A stretch of 64,000 nt of DNA, from contig CAMOOR010000003.1 of the NCBI GenBank assembly GCA_946621635.1, forward strand, positions 10,111 to 74,110. Direction: 5' to 3'. Origin of the DNA: Colimorpha sp002372855 (GTDB lineage Bacteria; Bacteroidota; Bacteroidia; Bacteroidales; P3). The position numbers and the translations under genes are program-made. The first letter of the stretch is position 1. The number at the start of each line of letters is the position of its first letter. This document shows positions 15,937 through 23,962 of this stretch, one piece after another. Below the pieces are notes generated by a model. That model made no database searches, was not told the origin of the DNA, and was given only the letters and a program-made list of their open reading frames with translations.

Positions 15937-16479
15937 TTAAAATGCCACCACTACCTTTGCGTAGCGGAGCACCTTGTCGTTCAAGTAATAGCCCTTTTCC
16001 ACCACGTCGACCACAAGTCCTTTCTGGGAGTCCTCCGTGGCCGGAATACGGGTGATGGCCTCATGAAGATTCTCGTCGAACTTCTCGCCTTTGACATTCA
16101 TAGGCTTCAGGCCCTTCTGTTCCAGAATCTTCATCATCTTGTTGTATATCAGAGACACGCCCTCATCCTGAGTGGCGGCAAGGGCACGTTCGAAATCGTC
16201 GATGACCGGAAGGATGGCCTTCATCATCTCACGACTGCCATTGAGCAGAAGATCGGCCTTCTCGATATTGGTACGCTTGCGGTAGTTCTCATACTCCGAA
16301 TAAAGGCGAAGGTATTTGTCGTTGAGTTCTGCCAGCTTCTCGCCCATTTCCTGCACTTTGTCAGCCTCGGTGGCTTCAGCCTCCGGTTCGGCGGCCTCGG
16401 TATTGGGGGATTCCTGGTTCTCAATCTCTTCCTGTTTTATCGGTTCTTCTTTTTCGGGATGTTTATCTTTGTTGCTCAT
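15937..16479 (-). CDS. grpE: nucleotide exchange factor GrpE
   Basis: GrpE releases ADP from DnaK. The 180-residue protein has an acidic disordered N-terminus (many Glu to about residue 50), the long coiled-coil helix (MGEKLAELNDKYLRLYSEYENYRKRT), and the C-terminal beta domain with HEAITRIP and KVLRYAKVVV. It lies immediately upstream of dnaJ. A terminator-like hairpin at 16516-16537 separates it from the upstream OstA-like gene, suggesting an independent heat-shock promoter in the short gap, though I see no consensus box. Confidence 0.96.
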   Translation of the reverse strand: MSNKDKHPEKEEPIKQEEIENQESPNTEAAEPEAEATEADKVQEMGEKLAELNDKYLRLYSEYENYRKRTNIEKADLLLNGSREMMKAILPVIDDFERALAATQDEGVSLIYNKMMKILEQKGLKPMNVKGEKFDENLHEAITRIPATEDSQKGLVVDVVEKGYYLNDKVLRYAKVVVAF

Positions 16480-16515
16480 AGTTTTTATTGATTATTTTTC
16501 TGCCATATATATATC

Positions 16516-16537
16516 AAAAAGACTGCCAATGGCAGTC
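16516..16537 (-). terminator. terminator after the OstA-like gene
   Basis: A 7-bp stem GACTGCC/GGCAGTC with a 3-nt loop is followed on the minus strand by five T residues. It sits between the OstA-like stop (16552) and the grpE start (16479). Confidence 0.7.
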
Positions 16538-16551
16538 CGACTGACATTTTG

Positions 16552-18081
16552 TCACCACACAAAGACATCCTCAGGCTTGCGAGGGCGACGGCTGGACAAC
16601 CAGCGGAAGTCTTTCATGCGTCGCCATTCTGCAGGCACCGCTGACACAGGATAGGTCTTGAGGTCGGGCTTGTCATAGGTGACAACACGCGAGGGCGCCC
16701 TGGTGGTGTCGAAGTAAATGCGCATATCGCTGCCCATGCCAACGTTGACACCGAGCAGGGAGGTCCCGGTGGTGCTGTCGCCTTCGGTGATGTAGTAGAC
16801 CATCTGTGCATTGCCAAGGACGTCGGCATATTGAGGCTCGCCGGACTCGAAATACACGACCCCCTGCCTGCCCTTGAGCTGGTTGAACTTCTCTCGGTCC
16901 ACCTGCTGCACGCCGAAGCAGTCACTGCGCAGCCACGCACGGTGCACTCCGCTGGTGTCGTGGAGCAACTCAATGGTGTCGGCCGTGCACTGGTAGTGTT
17001 CATACCACAGCACCGGATCTTTATATAAAGAGAGCAAGGAATCGCCAGCGCTGTAGAAGGCCGAATCGCACATGGCCTGGGCATCATGGCGGTAGACCTT
17101 GACCTTGTAGTTGGCACGGACGGACTGCAGCTGGTTGGCACTGTCGGTAGTGACATAGACGGTATCGGCATGCAAGAAGAGAGAATCCTTGCCGTCGACA
17201 AAGAGCACCAACGCCCTACCCGTGACGAAAGAGAAGTTGCGAACCTGGTTTGTCTCGCCATAAAGGCCCGTGCAGGTAATGTTGTTCACCGAATCGAAGA
17301 TTCGCACATTGCCATAGGCCTTCCCGTACCGCTCCTGATCGTCATAATAGAGGGTATCGCTGTCGATTGTACGCCCTTGGTTGTCCACATGCGACGCACG
17401 GTAGGAGATGGCGAAACGCGTCTGGGTATTGTAGTCGCCCAGGTCGCTGAAGATAACCGACGAGTCGCTGTAGATACGTGTCGGGCTCTCGAAGTGGGCC
17501 ACCTCCGTGTTGGTATTGTAAATCAGCGTGTCCGTGTATAGCGTCATACCGGTGTCGGCCAGCACAACCTCGTTATAGATGTAGAACTCTTTCCGGTCGG
17601 AATTGTATTCGCCCTGACGGCTGTCGAGGGTTCGCGCACCGCTGAGGGCGTGTCCCCACTCGGTGTAGTAGGCCGTAGCCTTATTGCGCTCATAAGTAAC
17701 ATGATTGGCAAGCAATTGGGTCCTTCCGTCGACCAACACCACGGTGTCGTCCCAGATGTCAACCACGCGGGTGTTGCCGTCATAGTACAGGCGGTCGCCG
17801 TAAATAAACGTGGTATCCGACAGCTTGATGACGACCGACCCGAAGGCCGTGAAACTGTTTTCCCGGGTATTATAGTGGGCCGAATCGGAGGTCAGCGTCA
17901 TACCCTCATGGACAGCTTTCACACGGCGGTAGAGCACCCAGATGTCACCATTGTTGGGGTCGCGCGAGCCCATGCCCGACGAGTACTCAATCAGCTTCTG
18001 CGCCGAACAGTGTGCAATCACTCCCCCCAGGAGCAAAGCCAAAAGGACTATTCTCTTCAATTGCCTGCGATGTTTAAACAC
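16552..18081 (-). CDS. OstA/LptA-like periplasmic protein
   Basis: The 509-residue exported protein is built of repeated beta strands of the OstA/LptA type (DSAHYNTRENSFTAFGSVVI; GDRLYYDGNTRVV; DTLIYNTNTEVAHF). LptA forms the periplasmic bridge carrying lipopolysaccharide, and Bacteroidota have long OstA-like proteins of this kind. A signal peptide follows the basic start (IVLLALLLGGVIAHCSA). The only start compatible with the frame is GTG at 18081, directly abutting a 28-nt palindromic repeat (18082-18109), with an in-frame stop just beyond; the repeat occupies the place where a ribosome-binding site would be. It lies downstream of gldK where gldL would be expected. Confidence 0.8.
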   Translation of the reverse strand: MFKHRRQLKRIVLLALLLGGVIAHCSAQKLIEYSSGMGSRDPNNGDIWVLYRRVKAVHEGMTLTSDSAHYNTRENSFTAFGSVVIKLSDTTFIYGDRLYYDGNTRVVDIWDDTVVLVDGRTQLLANHVTYERNKATAYYTEWGHALSGARTLDSRQGEYNSDRKEFYIYNEVVLADTGMTLYTDTLIYNTNTEVAHFESPTRIYSDSSVIFSDLGDYNTQTRFAISYRASHVDNQGRTIDSDTLYYDDQERYGKAYGNVRIFDSVNNITCTGLYGETNQVRNFSFVTGRALVLFVDGKDSLFLHADTVYVTTDSANQLQSVRANYKVKVYRHDAQAMCDSAFYSAGDSLLSLYKDPVLWYEHYQCTADTIELLHDTSGVHRAWLRSDCFGVQQVDREKFNQLKGRQGVVYFESGEPQYADVLGNAQMVYYITEGDSTTGTSLLGVNVGMGSDMRIYFDTTRAPSRVVTYDKPDLKTYPVSAVPAEWRRMKDFRWLSSRRPRKPEDVFVW

Positions 18082-18109
18082 GTAGAGACGTGGGTGGCCA
18101 CGTCTCTAC
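18082..18109. repeat. palindromic repeat, GTAGAGACG family
   Basis: The palindrome begins GTAGAGACGTGG and ends CCACGTCTCTAC around a short centre. Three relatives lie at 52029-52058, 52152-52178 and 52374-52401. This copy sits between gldK and the OstA-like start codon. Confidence 0.9.
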
Positions 18110-18129
18110 TATCTTGCTATGGGTGAATC

Positions 18130-19725
18130 TTATTGAACACGGGAGCCAAGACGATCCATTGCACAACGGAAACCAATCCAGGAGGCGGACTTGTCCTGGT
18201 CGAGGTAACGGCGGCTGGCGGCCTGCAGGTAGTAGGCACGATCCTTCCAGCTGCCACCCTTGACAACGCGGACCTTATTGTTCACCAGCGAATTGGTGGG
18301 ACGCTGTTCGTCGTTGGACTTGCGGCGATACATTCTGTTGGTCCAGGTCTCATCCTCGGTGAGGGTTTCGCCCTCTTCTTCGCCTTCACCATCATCTTCT
18401 TCAACGTACTCTTCGCTGGTATCTCCCTCATCACCGGAGTACTCCTCCTCACCTTCTTCACCTTCCGTGTTTTGATCTTTCCAGTTATCGAGACCGGAGT
18501 GGCGGTCGCCATCGAGGTAGTTGATATTGTCAGCCTGACGATAGTTGCGGCGGTCGGCCTGGTAGTCAACATTCTTGTACTTCATCATACCGTCCTCGCC
18601 GATGAACACTTCGCCGTCCTCGTCGATTTCGGGGGTTCTGTAGACGTTACCGCGGAAGGGGTCGATATCGTCGCCGCCCACAGAGCTGGAGGGGGTTTTA
18701 CGATAGACATCCTGGCACCACTCGCTGACGTTGCCGGCCATGTTGTACAGACCGTAGTCGTTGGGGAAGTACCACTTCACGGGGCAGGTGTAGTCCCAGC
18801 CGTCGTTCAGGTTGCCAGCCACGCCCATGGCGTCACCGCGGGTGCGCTTGAAGTTGGCAAGGAACTGACCGTAATATTTCTTGTTGGCGGAGCGCAGGCT
18901 CTGACCGACCCAGGGGTAGGTCTTGTGCTCGGTGACACGCTCGTCGTAGGTGGAGCCGATCTGGGCCAGAGCGGCAAACTCCCATTCAGCCTCTGTTGGC
19001 AGACGGTAGTAGGGATAGAGGATACCGTCGGATTTGCGCACCTGACGCTCCTCGCCACCAGCCGCGGGATCGAGGTTGGTAATACCTTTTCTTGTCTCGC
19101 CCTCATAGCGGCCGGCCAGGTAGACGTCGGTCTGGAAGGCGTTGGTACCCAAGTTCTCCTGGTCAAGCATGAGGATGCCCATGTCGACGAGCAGTTTCTC
19201 GTTGACGCGGTCGGTACGCCAGGTGCAGAAAGCCATGGCCTGCTCCCAGGTCACACCCACCACAGGATAGTCCTGATAGCTGGGGCTCTGGAAGTAGTAG
19301 TCGACAAAGCTCTCGCGCCATGCCAGGCGGTCGCGCCAGGTGGCGGTGTCGGGCATCACGAATTCAACCTTCTCGGGATATTCCTCGCCATAGGCGCGGC
19401 GCATCCAGTAGACAAACTCGCCGTATTGCTTGTTGCTAACCTCGGTCTCGTCCATGTAGAAGGAAGAGACCGTGATGGAATGGGCAACGTTGTTCCACGT
19501 ATAGCGGGTGTCCTCGGAGGCGAAACCTCCTTGCACCGAACCGCCTTCAATGAACACCAGGCCGGGGGCCGTGGTTTGGTTCGTTCTGTTGGAGACATCA
19601 TAGCCGCCCCACTGGGGGTCGTTATAGTTCCATCCAGTAGTCTCGGACTGTCCGGCCTTGTTTCCACACGAGGCCAGGAACATCACGGCAGCCAACATCA
19701 GGCTTGAGAATTTGAACACTTTCAT
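18130..19725 (-). CDS. gldK: T9SS lipoprotein GldK/PorK (formylglycine-enzyme fold)
   Basis: The 531-residue lipoprotein has a lipobox (MFLASC, Cys20) and an FGE-sulfatase/SUMF1 fold: LVFIEGGSVQGGF, SFYMDETEVSNKQYGEF, VVGVTWEQAMAFCTWR, YRLPTEAEWEFAA, NMAGNVSEWCQDVY and a C-terminal VVKGGSWKDRAYYLQ. In GldK/PorK this fold forms the periplasmic ring with GldN/PorN in the type IX secretion machine. It is 60 bp downstream of porP, the usual partner. Unusual are a very acidic insert at about residues 420-460 (Glu/Asp/Gly/Tyr-rich) and the absence of gldL, gldM and gldN downstream. It could be a GldK paralogue rather than the core subunit. Confidence 0.85.
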   Translation of the reverse strand: MKVFKFSSLMLAAVMFLASCGNKAGQSETTGWNYNDPQWGGYDVSNRTNQTTAPGLVFIEGGSVQGGFASEDTRYTWNNVAHSITVSSFYMDETEVSNKQYGEFVYWMRRAYGEEYPEKVEFVMPDTATWRDRLAWRESFVDYYFQSPSYQDYPVVGVTWEQAMAFCTWRTDRVNEKLLVDMGILMLDQENLGTNAFQTDVYLAGRYEGETRKGITNLDPAAGGEERQVRKSDGILYPYYRLPTEAEWEFAALAQIGSTYDERVTEHKTYPWVGQSLRSANKKYYGQFLANFKRTRGDAMGVAGNLNDGWDYTCPVKWYFPNDYGLYNMAGNVSEWCQDVYRKTPSSSVGGDDIDPFRGNVYRTPEIDEDGEVFIGEDGMMKYKNVDYQADRRNYRQADNINYLDGDRHSGLDNWKDQNTEGEEGEEEYSGDEGDTSEEYVEEDDGEGEEEGETLTEDETWTNRMYRRKSNDEQRPTNSLVNNKVRVVKGGSWKDRAYYLQAASRRYLDQDKSASWIGFRCAMDRLGSRVQ

Positions 19726-19785
19726 ATCTTTTCTATTTATTTTTCCTTATAACGTATTTCTTCAAAAAAAGTTTCATTTTTCCTA

Positions 19786-20799
19786 TTAGAAGGACGGGCA
19801 GCGGATGGCCTTGACCTTCTTTTTGTGCTCAGGCACAGGCAGCAGGAAACCGGCCGTAATCTCGTGCGCGCCGGCAGTGCTGTTGGCCAGCTTGGACACC
19901 GTCACGTCGTAGCTGTAGCCCACTTTGAAGTAGTCCTGCTGCACACCCACCTGAAAGATAAAGGCATCGGTGTTCTCCGTGCCGTGGCGGAACCACACAC
20001 CCACCAGGAAGGGCATCCAGTCGAGGTAGACACCATAGTTAAAATAATGGAAACCACCCTGATACTGGTAGACGATGTTGGGCGAAATGACCGGGGTGCC
20101 AAGGCCGAGCGACGACTGGCGACGGCCTTCCTCGGCCACGTTGATCAAACCGCCTCCGTGCACCGTGAACTTCATCGGCACGGGGTCGGTGGAATAGAAG
20201 GCCACATTGGGCTGCGTGAGGTGCGAGGCGGCGAAACCGGCATACCACTTCGAGCCGTTGACCAGGATACCGGCATTGAAGTCGGGAGTCCACTGGCTCA
20301 GCTTGTCGGGAGGCGTGGCACCGGTGGCGTAGGAGAAGCCCATCTCACGGTCGATCTGGTCGGGGAATCGCAGGTAGTCGTCCCAACTCAGGTGCGTATT
20401 GACAATCGATGCCTGCAGGGCAGCGCTCATGTAGACATCGCGGCCAAGCTGGAAACGGAAGGAGTAGATGGCACCCAACGAATTGGTAGACAGCGCTCCG
20501 TGGTCACCCACGCGGTCGGTCATCACGATGAAACCCAGACCTCCGTGAAGGTCGGGAAAGTACTGGTCGTAGGAGGCGGAGACGGTGGTGAATGCGCTCA
20601 CCAATCCTGGCCATTGCGCACGGTAGGTCAGCGAGATACGCGGAGCAACTGCAGAACCGGCAAAGGCAGGGTTCAGATAAAGAGGATTGGCATAGAACTG
20701 GGAGAAGCCCACATCCTGGGCTCCCGCCGTCGCGCTGAACAGCAGCATGGCTCCCAAAATGGCGTTTTTCAGTCTCCTTTTCATTCGTTTGTTTGACAT
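19786..20799 (-). CDS. porP: T9SS outer-membrane protein PorP/SprF
   Basis: The 337-residue outer-membrane beta-barrel-like protein has a signal peptide (AMLLFSATAGAQ) and the family signature DVGFSQFYANPLYLNPAFAGS with TYRAQWPG. PorP/SprF proteins associate with the PorKLMN complex or with specific secreted proteins in T9SS. It is immediately upstream of gldK on the same strand. The last residues (KVKAIRCPSF) are basic and then hydrophobic. Upstream, an AT-rich 120-bp gap separates it from the small LRR gene on the same strand. Confidence 0.92.
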   Translation of the reverse strand: MSNKRMKRRLKNAILGAMLLFSATAGAQDVGFSQFYANPLYLNPAFAGSAVAPRISLTYRAQWPGLVSAFTTVSASYDQYFPDLHGGLGFIVMTDRVGDHGALSTNSLGAIYSFRFQLGRDVYMSAALQASIVNTHLSWDDYLRFPDQIDREMGFSYATGATPPDKLSQWTPDFNAGILVNGSKWYAGFAASHLTQPNVAFYSTDPVPMKFTVHGGGLINVAEEGRRQSSLGLGTPVISPNIVYQYQGGFHYFNYGVYLDWMPFLVGVWFRHGTENTDAFIFQVGVQQDYFKVGYSYDVTVSKLANSTAGAHEITAGFLLPVPEHKKKVKAIRCPSF

Positions 20800-20919
20800 A
20801 TTACAGGCCTATAATCAAATTGCAATATTACAAAGATTTTTTCAATTGACAATGTTTAAAATTAAAAAAAAATGCAACACACATGTTATCAGCACAATAA
20901 TTTTCACCGAAGAACACCC

Positions 20920-21564
20920 TCAACGGCGCCAAACAGCATATTCAACCCCGTCGACAGACACAATTTTGCGATTTTTTCGGTCTTTCATCAAGGGGCATCC
21001 GTGGAAAGTCGTGGCGTCGCAGAGCCGCTCCACCCGGGTGGCCATCCCGACCTCCTCCAGCCCCTCGCACATCGAAAAGGCCGAGATGCCGATGATCTCC
21101 ACGTCCAGCGGCAGTTCCATCTTTGCCAGCCCACGGCAGTAGGCGAACGCCCCCTCGCCGACACGGCGGAGACCAGCGGGGAACTCGATGGTTTTCAGCA
21201 TGGTGCAGCCGCAAAACGACTGCGTGCCGATGTAGGTTATTCCCCGGGCGGAGAAACCCGTCAGGCTGTCGCAGCGGTAGAAGGCGTTCTCCCCCACCCC
21301 GACAACACGGTATACCACGTCGCCATGCCGCACGGAATCGGGAACCACCAAGTCACCAACAGGCTTGTTTCCTGCATAATACGGCCACTCCTTCTCGGGA
21401 TGGGTCACAACGGCACAGGCCCTGTCCCGTTCAATCCTGTAGTAGAGCATCTGCCCGCTGGGGGCCACGGCGCAAAAATCATACTGCCCCTGCGCCGACG
21501 CCACCCATGGAATCGTACACAGAAGACATACTATCAATCGTTTAACGACTTTCAAACAATTCAT
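20920..21564 (-). CDS. small secreted leucine-rich-repeat (BspA-type) protein
   Basis: A signal peptide (LIVCLLCTIPWVASA) precedes a beta strand with SGQMLYYRIERD and then several LRR_5/BspA-type repeats (VGENAFYRCDSLTGF, IGTQSFCGCTMLKTIEFPAGL, VGEGAFAYCRGL, IGISAFSMCEGLEEV). Such repeats mediate surface interactions. The arrangement matches the N-terminal half of the 415-residue protein at 56183-57430, but this copy lacks the InlB-like repeats and the T9SS sorting domain, so it may be a shortened paralogue. I chose the ATG at 21564 because the longer start at 21588 would fall inside the -7 promoter element at 21586-21593. Confidence 0.75.
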   Translation of the reverse strand: MNCLKVVKRLIVCLLCTIPWVASAQGQYDFCAVAPSGQMLYYRIERDRACAVVTHPEKEWPYYAGNKPVGDLVVPDSVRHGDVVYRVVGVGENAFYRCDSLTGFSARGITYIGTQSFCGCTMLKTIEFPAGLRRVGEGAFAYCRGLAKMELPLDVEIIGISAFSMCEGLEEVGMATRVERLCDATTFHGCPLMKDRKNRKIVSVDGVEYAVWRR

Positions 21565-21585
21565 ACTCCGAGCAATTTTGAACTG

Positions 21586-21593
21586 CAAAAATA
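21586..21593 (-). promoter_or_regulatory. promoter -7 box of the LRR gene
   Basis: The minus strand reads TATTTTTG, matching TAnnTTTG. It sits 21 bp upstream of the chosen start at 21564 and excludes the alternative start at 21588. Confidence 0.6.
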
Positions 21594-21689
21594 CGAAATA
21601 AAATCCATTCGCGCAACGGCACGCACCTTTTTGCCCCCATTCCGACCTCCCGGTCGCTCCCTCTACCTACCATCTCCTTCCAGAAAAGA

Positions 21690-21744
21690 GGATGATATGA
21701 AGCGGGTAAGAAGGTGGTAAGAAGATGGGAAGAAGATGATAGCT
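21690..21744. repeat. 11-bp period array
   Basis: Five units of type AGATGGTAAGA (for example AGCGGGTAAGA, AGGTGGTAAGA, AGATGGGAAGA) are followed by CTTATCAGTACTGATTATCAG. The array plus the CAGTACTG tail is closely matched at 31112-31187. The gap 21565-21987 has no gene. Confidence 0.85.
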
Positions 21745-21918
21745 TATCAGTACTGATTATCAGCGTGTTGAAAATGTTAAAATCTGAGGTGTTTTTTGGA
21801 GCCGGAAACGACGTGGAAGAAGCTTCCGGAAAAAGAAAATACAGGTCGCTAACATTCATGTTCCATGATAGTTAACGTATTTTCGCTGCAGGAAACTTTG
21901 CAAAGACGAAAAAGAAAA

Positions 21919-21950
21919 TTGGCGAGTTTCGATTTTATTTTGTATATTTG
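21919..21950 (+). promoter_or_regulatory. promoter of the LemA-like/GH29/M23 operon
   Basis: TATATTTG at 21943-21950 matches the TAnnTTTG -7 box, with TTGG about 20 nt upstream. The start codon at 21988 follows after about 37 bp. Confidence 0.7.
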
Positions 21951-21987
21951 CATTTTCGAACGAAGGAAGGAAACTTTTTATAAAAGA

Positions 21988-22497
21988 ATGATTGGTTGGA
22001 TTATAGTCATCGTTGTCCTGTTGGTGATGTTCCTCATTCCGGTGGGAATCGCCGCGTGGATTCTGTCTGTCTACTACAACAAACAGGAGAAGATGCTGCG
22101 CGACGAGGCTGAAGCCCACCGCAAAATCCTCGACGGCACCTACGACCGCATCTGGAACAACATCAAACAGCGCACAGGCATCTCCGAGGAGTACCGCCGC
22201 TCGTTCAACGACATCTACCCCGACCTCATCGACCAATCCATTAACAACGAAGCATTTGTGGATTGGATTCTGGATTGCAATCCCGATTTCGACCCCAACG
22301 AATACGTCCCCTTGCTGGAGAGCATCGCCCTCGACCGCGAGAAATTCATCACCCACCAACGCCGCATGCTCGCGCTCATCAAGGATCACCGCCTGCTGGT
22401 CTCCGGCAAACCTGCCAAATGGCTCATCCACGACTGCTCGGCCATCCAGTATGTGCCCATGGACACCGATTTTGCCCGTTGGGGACGACGTATTTAA
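21988..22497 (+). CDS. LemA-like membrane-anchored protein
   Basis: The 169-residue protein has one N-terminal membrane segment (WIIVIVVLLVMFLIPVGIAAWIL, residues 4-26), then a helical cytoplasmic or periplasmic part with long amphipathic helices (EAHRKILDGTYDRIWNNIKQ; EKFITHQRRMLALIKDH). The motif order, including YPDLI and a closing segment on a beta hairpin (AIQYVPMDTDF), resembles small LemA-related proteins; the role of LemA itself is unknown. It is 20 bp upstream of the fucosidase gene, so they are probably one operon. The ATG at 21988 is preferred to 21865 because it follows the promoter and begins the membrane segment. Confidence 0.6.
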   Translation: MIGWIIVIVVLLVMFLIPVGIAAWILSVYYNKQEKMLRDEAEAHRKILDGTYDRIWNNIKQRTGISEEYRRSFNDIYPDLIDQSINNEAFVDWILDCNPDFDPNEYVPLLESIALDREKFITHQRRMLALIKDHRLLVSGKPAKWLIHDCSAIQYVPMDTDFARWGRRI

Positions 22498-22516
22498 CTG
22501 ATAGCAAGCCTTTTTT

Positions 22517-23962
22517 ATGAAACGCCGAACCCTACGCCTGATGATTGCACTGACACCTCTGGCGCTGGCGTCGTGTTGTACCGAAACCATCGAGCCGTTC
22601 GGCCCCGTGCCCACGCCGCAGCAGTTGGCGTGGCAACGCATGGAAATCAACATGTTCTGCCATTTCGGACCCAACACCTTCAGCGGCGCCGAATGGGGCG
22701 ACGGCACCGAACCCGAGGACCTGTTCCATCCGCGTGCAATGGACTGCCGCCAGTGGGTCGACGTGGCCGAACAGGCGGGCATGAAGGGCATCATCCTCAC
22801 CGCCAAGCACCACGACGGATTCTGCCTGTGGCCGTCGGCTCAGAGCACGCACACCGTGGCGCAAAGCTCATGGAATGAGGGACATGGCGATGTTCTTCGC
22901 GAGTTCACCGATGCCTGTCGGGGCAGGGTGAAAGCCGGAGTCTACATCTCGCCCTGGGACCGCAACCATCCCGCCTACGGCACAGCAGAATACAACGACG
23001 TGTTTGTCAATACCTTGCGCGAGGTTCACACCGCCTACGGTCCCTTGTTCGAACAGTGGTTCGACGGCGCTTGCGGCGAGGGTCCCAACGGCAAAAAGCA
23101 GCACTATGACTGGCCACGTTTCATGCAGACCATGAACGAGTTGAACCCCAATGCCATCATCTTCAGCGACATTGGTCCGGGCTGCCGATGGGTGGGCAAC
23201 GAGTCCGGTCGCACAGGCGACACCTGCTGGAGCACCCTCTGCACCGACGGCGCCACCCCCAGCGAGAACAAGCCGGCACCCAAGGAGTTGGAGACCGGCC
23301 ACGCGCCAAACTCATCACTCAAAACGCAAAACTCATCACTAAATTGGGTTCCCGCCGAGTGCGACGTCAGCATCCGCCCGGGGTGGTTCTGGCATCCCGA
23401 CGAGCATCCGAAGTCGGTGGACGAGCTGATGGAGATATACTACAACTCTGTGGGGCGCAACGGGTTGCTGCTGCTCAATGTGCCGCCGGACACCAACGGC
23501 CGCATCTGCGCCGAGGACAGTGCCGTGCTGGTGGCCTTCCGCGCCGAGCGCGACCGCATTTTCGCCAACGACCTGGCACAGAACGCCAAAGTCAATGCCT
23601 GGCACCGTCCGGGCCACAAAGCGAAAAACGTGCTCGACACGTCCTACCACACCTACTGGGCCGCCACTGGAAAGAGCGCCGAACTGACGCTGGAGATGGA
23701 CTCCGTAACCGAGTTCGACATCATCGTCATCCAAGAGTATATCCCTCTGGGTCAGCGCATAACCAGCGTCAAACTGCTATATGATTTCGGCGACGGCCTC
23801 TACTCCTACACCGACGGAGACGAACCCGCCTGCACCACCGTCGGCTACAAGCGCATCATCCGCCTCGACCATCCTGTCAAATGGCGCCGTGTCATATTCC
23901 AGTTCGAGGGCATGGCCCCGCCAGTCATCAACCGCATAGCACTCTATAACTCAGCACGATGA
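22517..23962 (+). CDS. alpha-L-fucosidase, glycoside hydrolase family 29, lipoprotein
   Basis: GH29 enzymes cleave terminal alpha-L-fucose from glycans with retention. The 481-residue protein begins with a lipoprotein signal (LTPLALASC), so it is anchored in the periplasm or outer membrane. Family motifs are WQRMEINMFCHFGPNTF, MKGIILTAKHHDGFCLWPS, VKAGVYISPWDRNHPAYG and the nucleophile region FEQWFDGACGEG with Asp183 as the probable nucleophile. NGLLLLNVPPDTNGR closes the barrel; a C-terminal discoidin-like region follows. A stretch near residues 265-276 (NSSLKTQNSSLN) is encoded by heptamer repeats. It overlaps the next gene by 4 bp. Confidence 0.93.
   Translation: MKRRTLRLMIALTPLALASCCTETIEPFGPVPTPQQLAWQRMEINMFCHFGPNTFSGAEWGDGTEPEDLFHPRAMDCRQWVDVAEQAGMKGIILTAKHHDGFCLWPSAQSTHTVAQSSWNEGHGDVLREFTDACRGRVKAGVYISPWDRNHPAYGTAEYNDVFVNTLREVHTAYGPLFEQWFDGACGEGPNGKKQHYDWPRFMQTMNELNPNAIIFSDIGPGCRWVGNESGRTGDTCWSTLCTDGATPSENKPAPKELETGHAPNSSLKTQNSSLNWVPAECDVSIRPGWFWHPDEHPKSVDELMEIYYNSVGRNGLLLLNVPPDTNGRICAEDSAVLVAFRAERDRIFANDLAQNAKVNAWHRPGHKAKNVLDTSYHTYWAATGKSAELTLEMDSVTEFDIIVIQEYIPLGQRITSVKLLYDFGDGLYSYTDGDEPACTTVGYKRIIRLDHPVKWRRVIFQFEGMAPPVINRIALYNSAR
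23309..23343. repeat. 7-bp repeats inside the GH29 gene
   Basis: Five 7-bp units alternate AACTCAT, CACTCAA and AACGCAA, encoding an Asn/Ser/Leu/Lys/Gln loop between conserved segments of the fucosidase. Confidence 0.85.
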
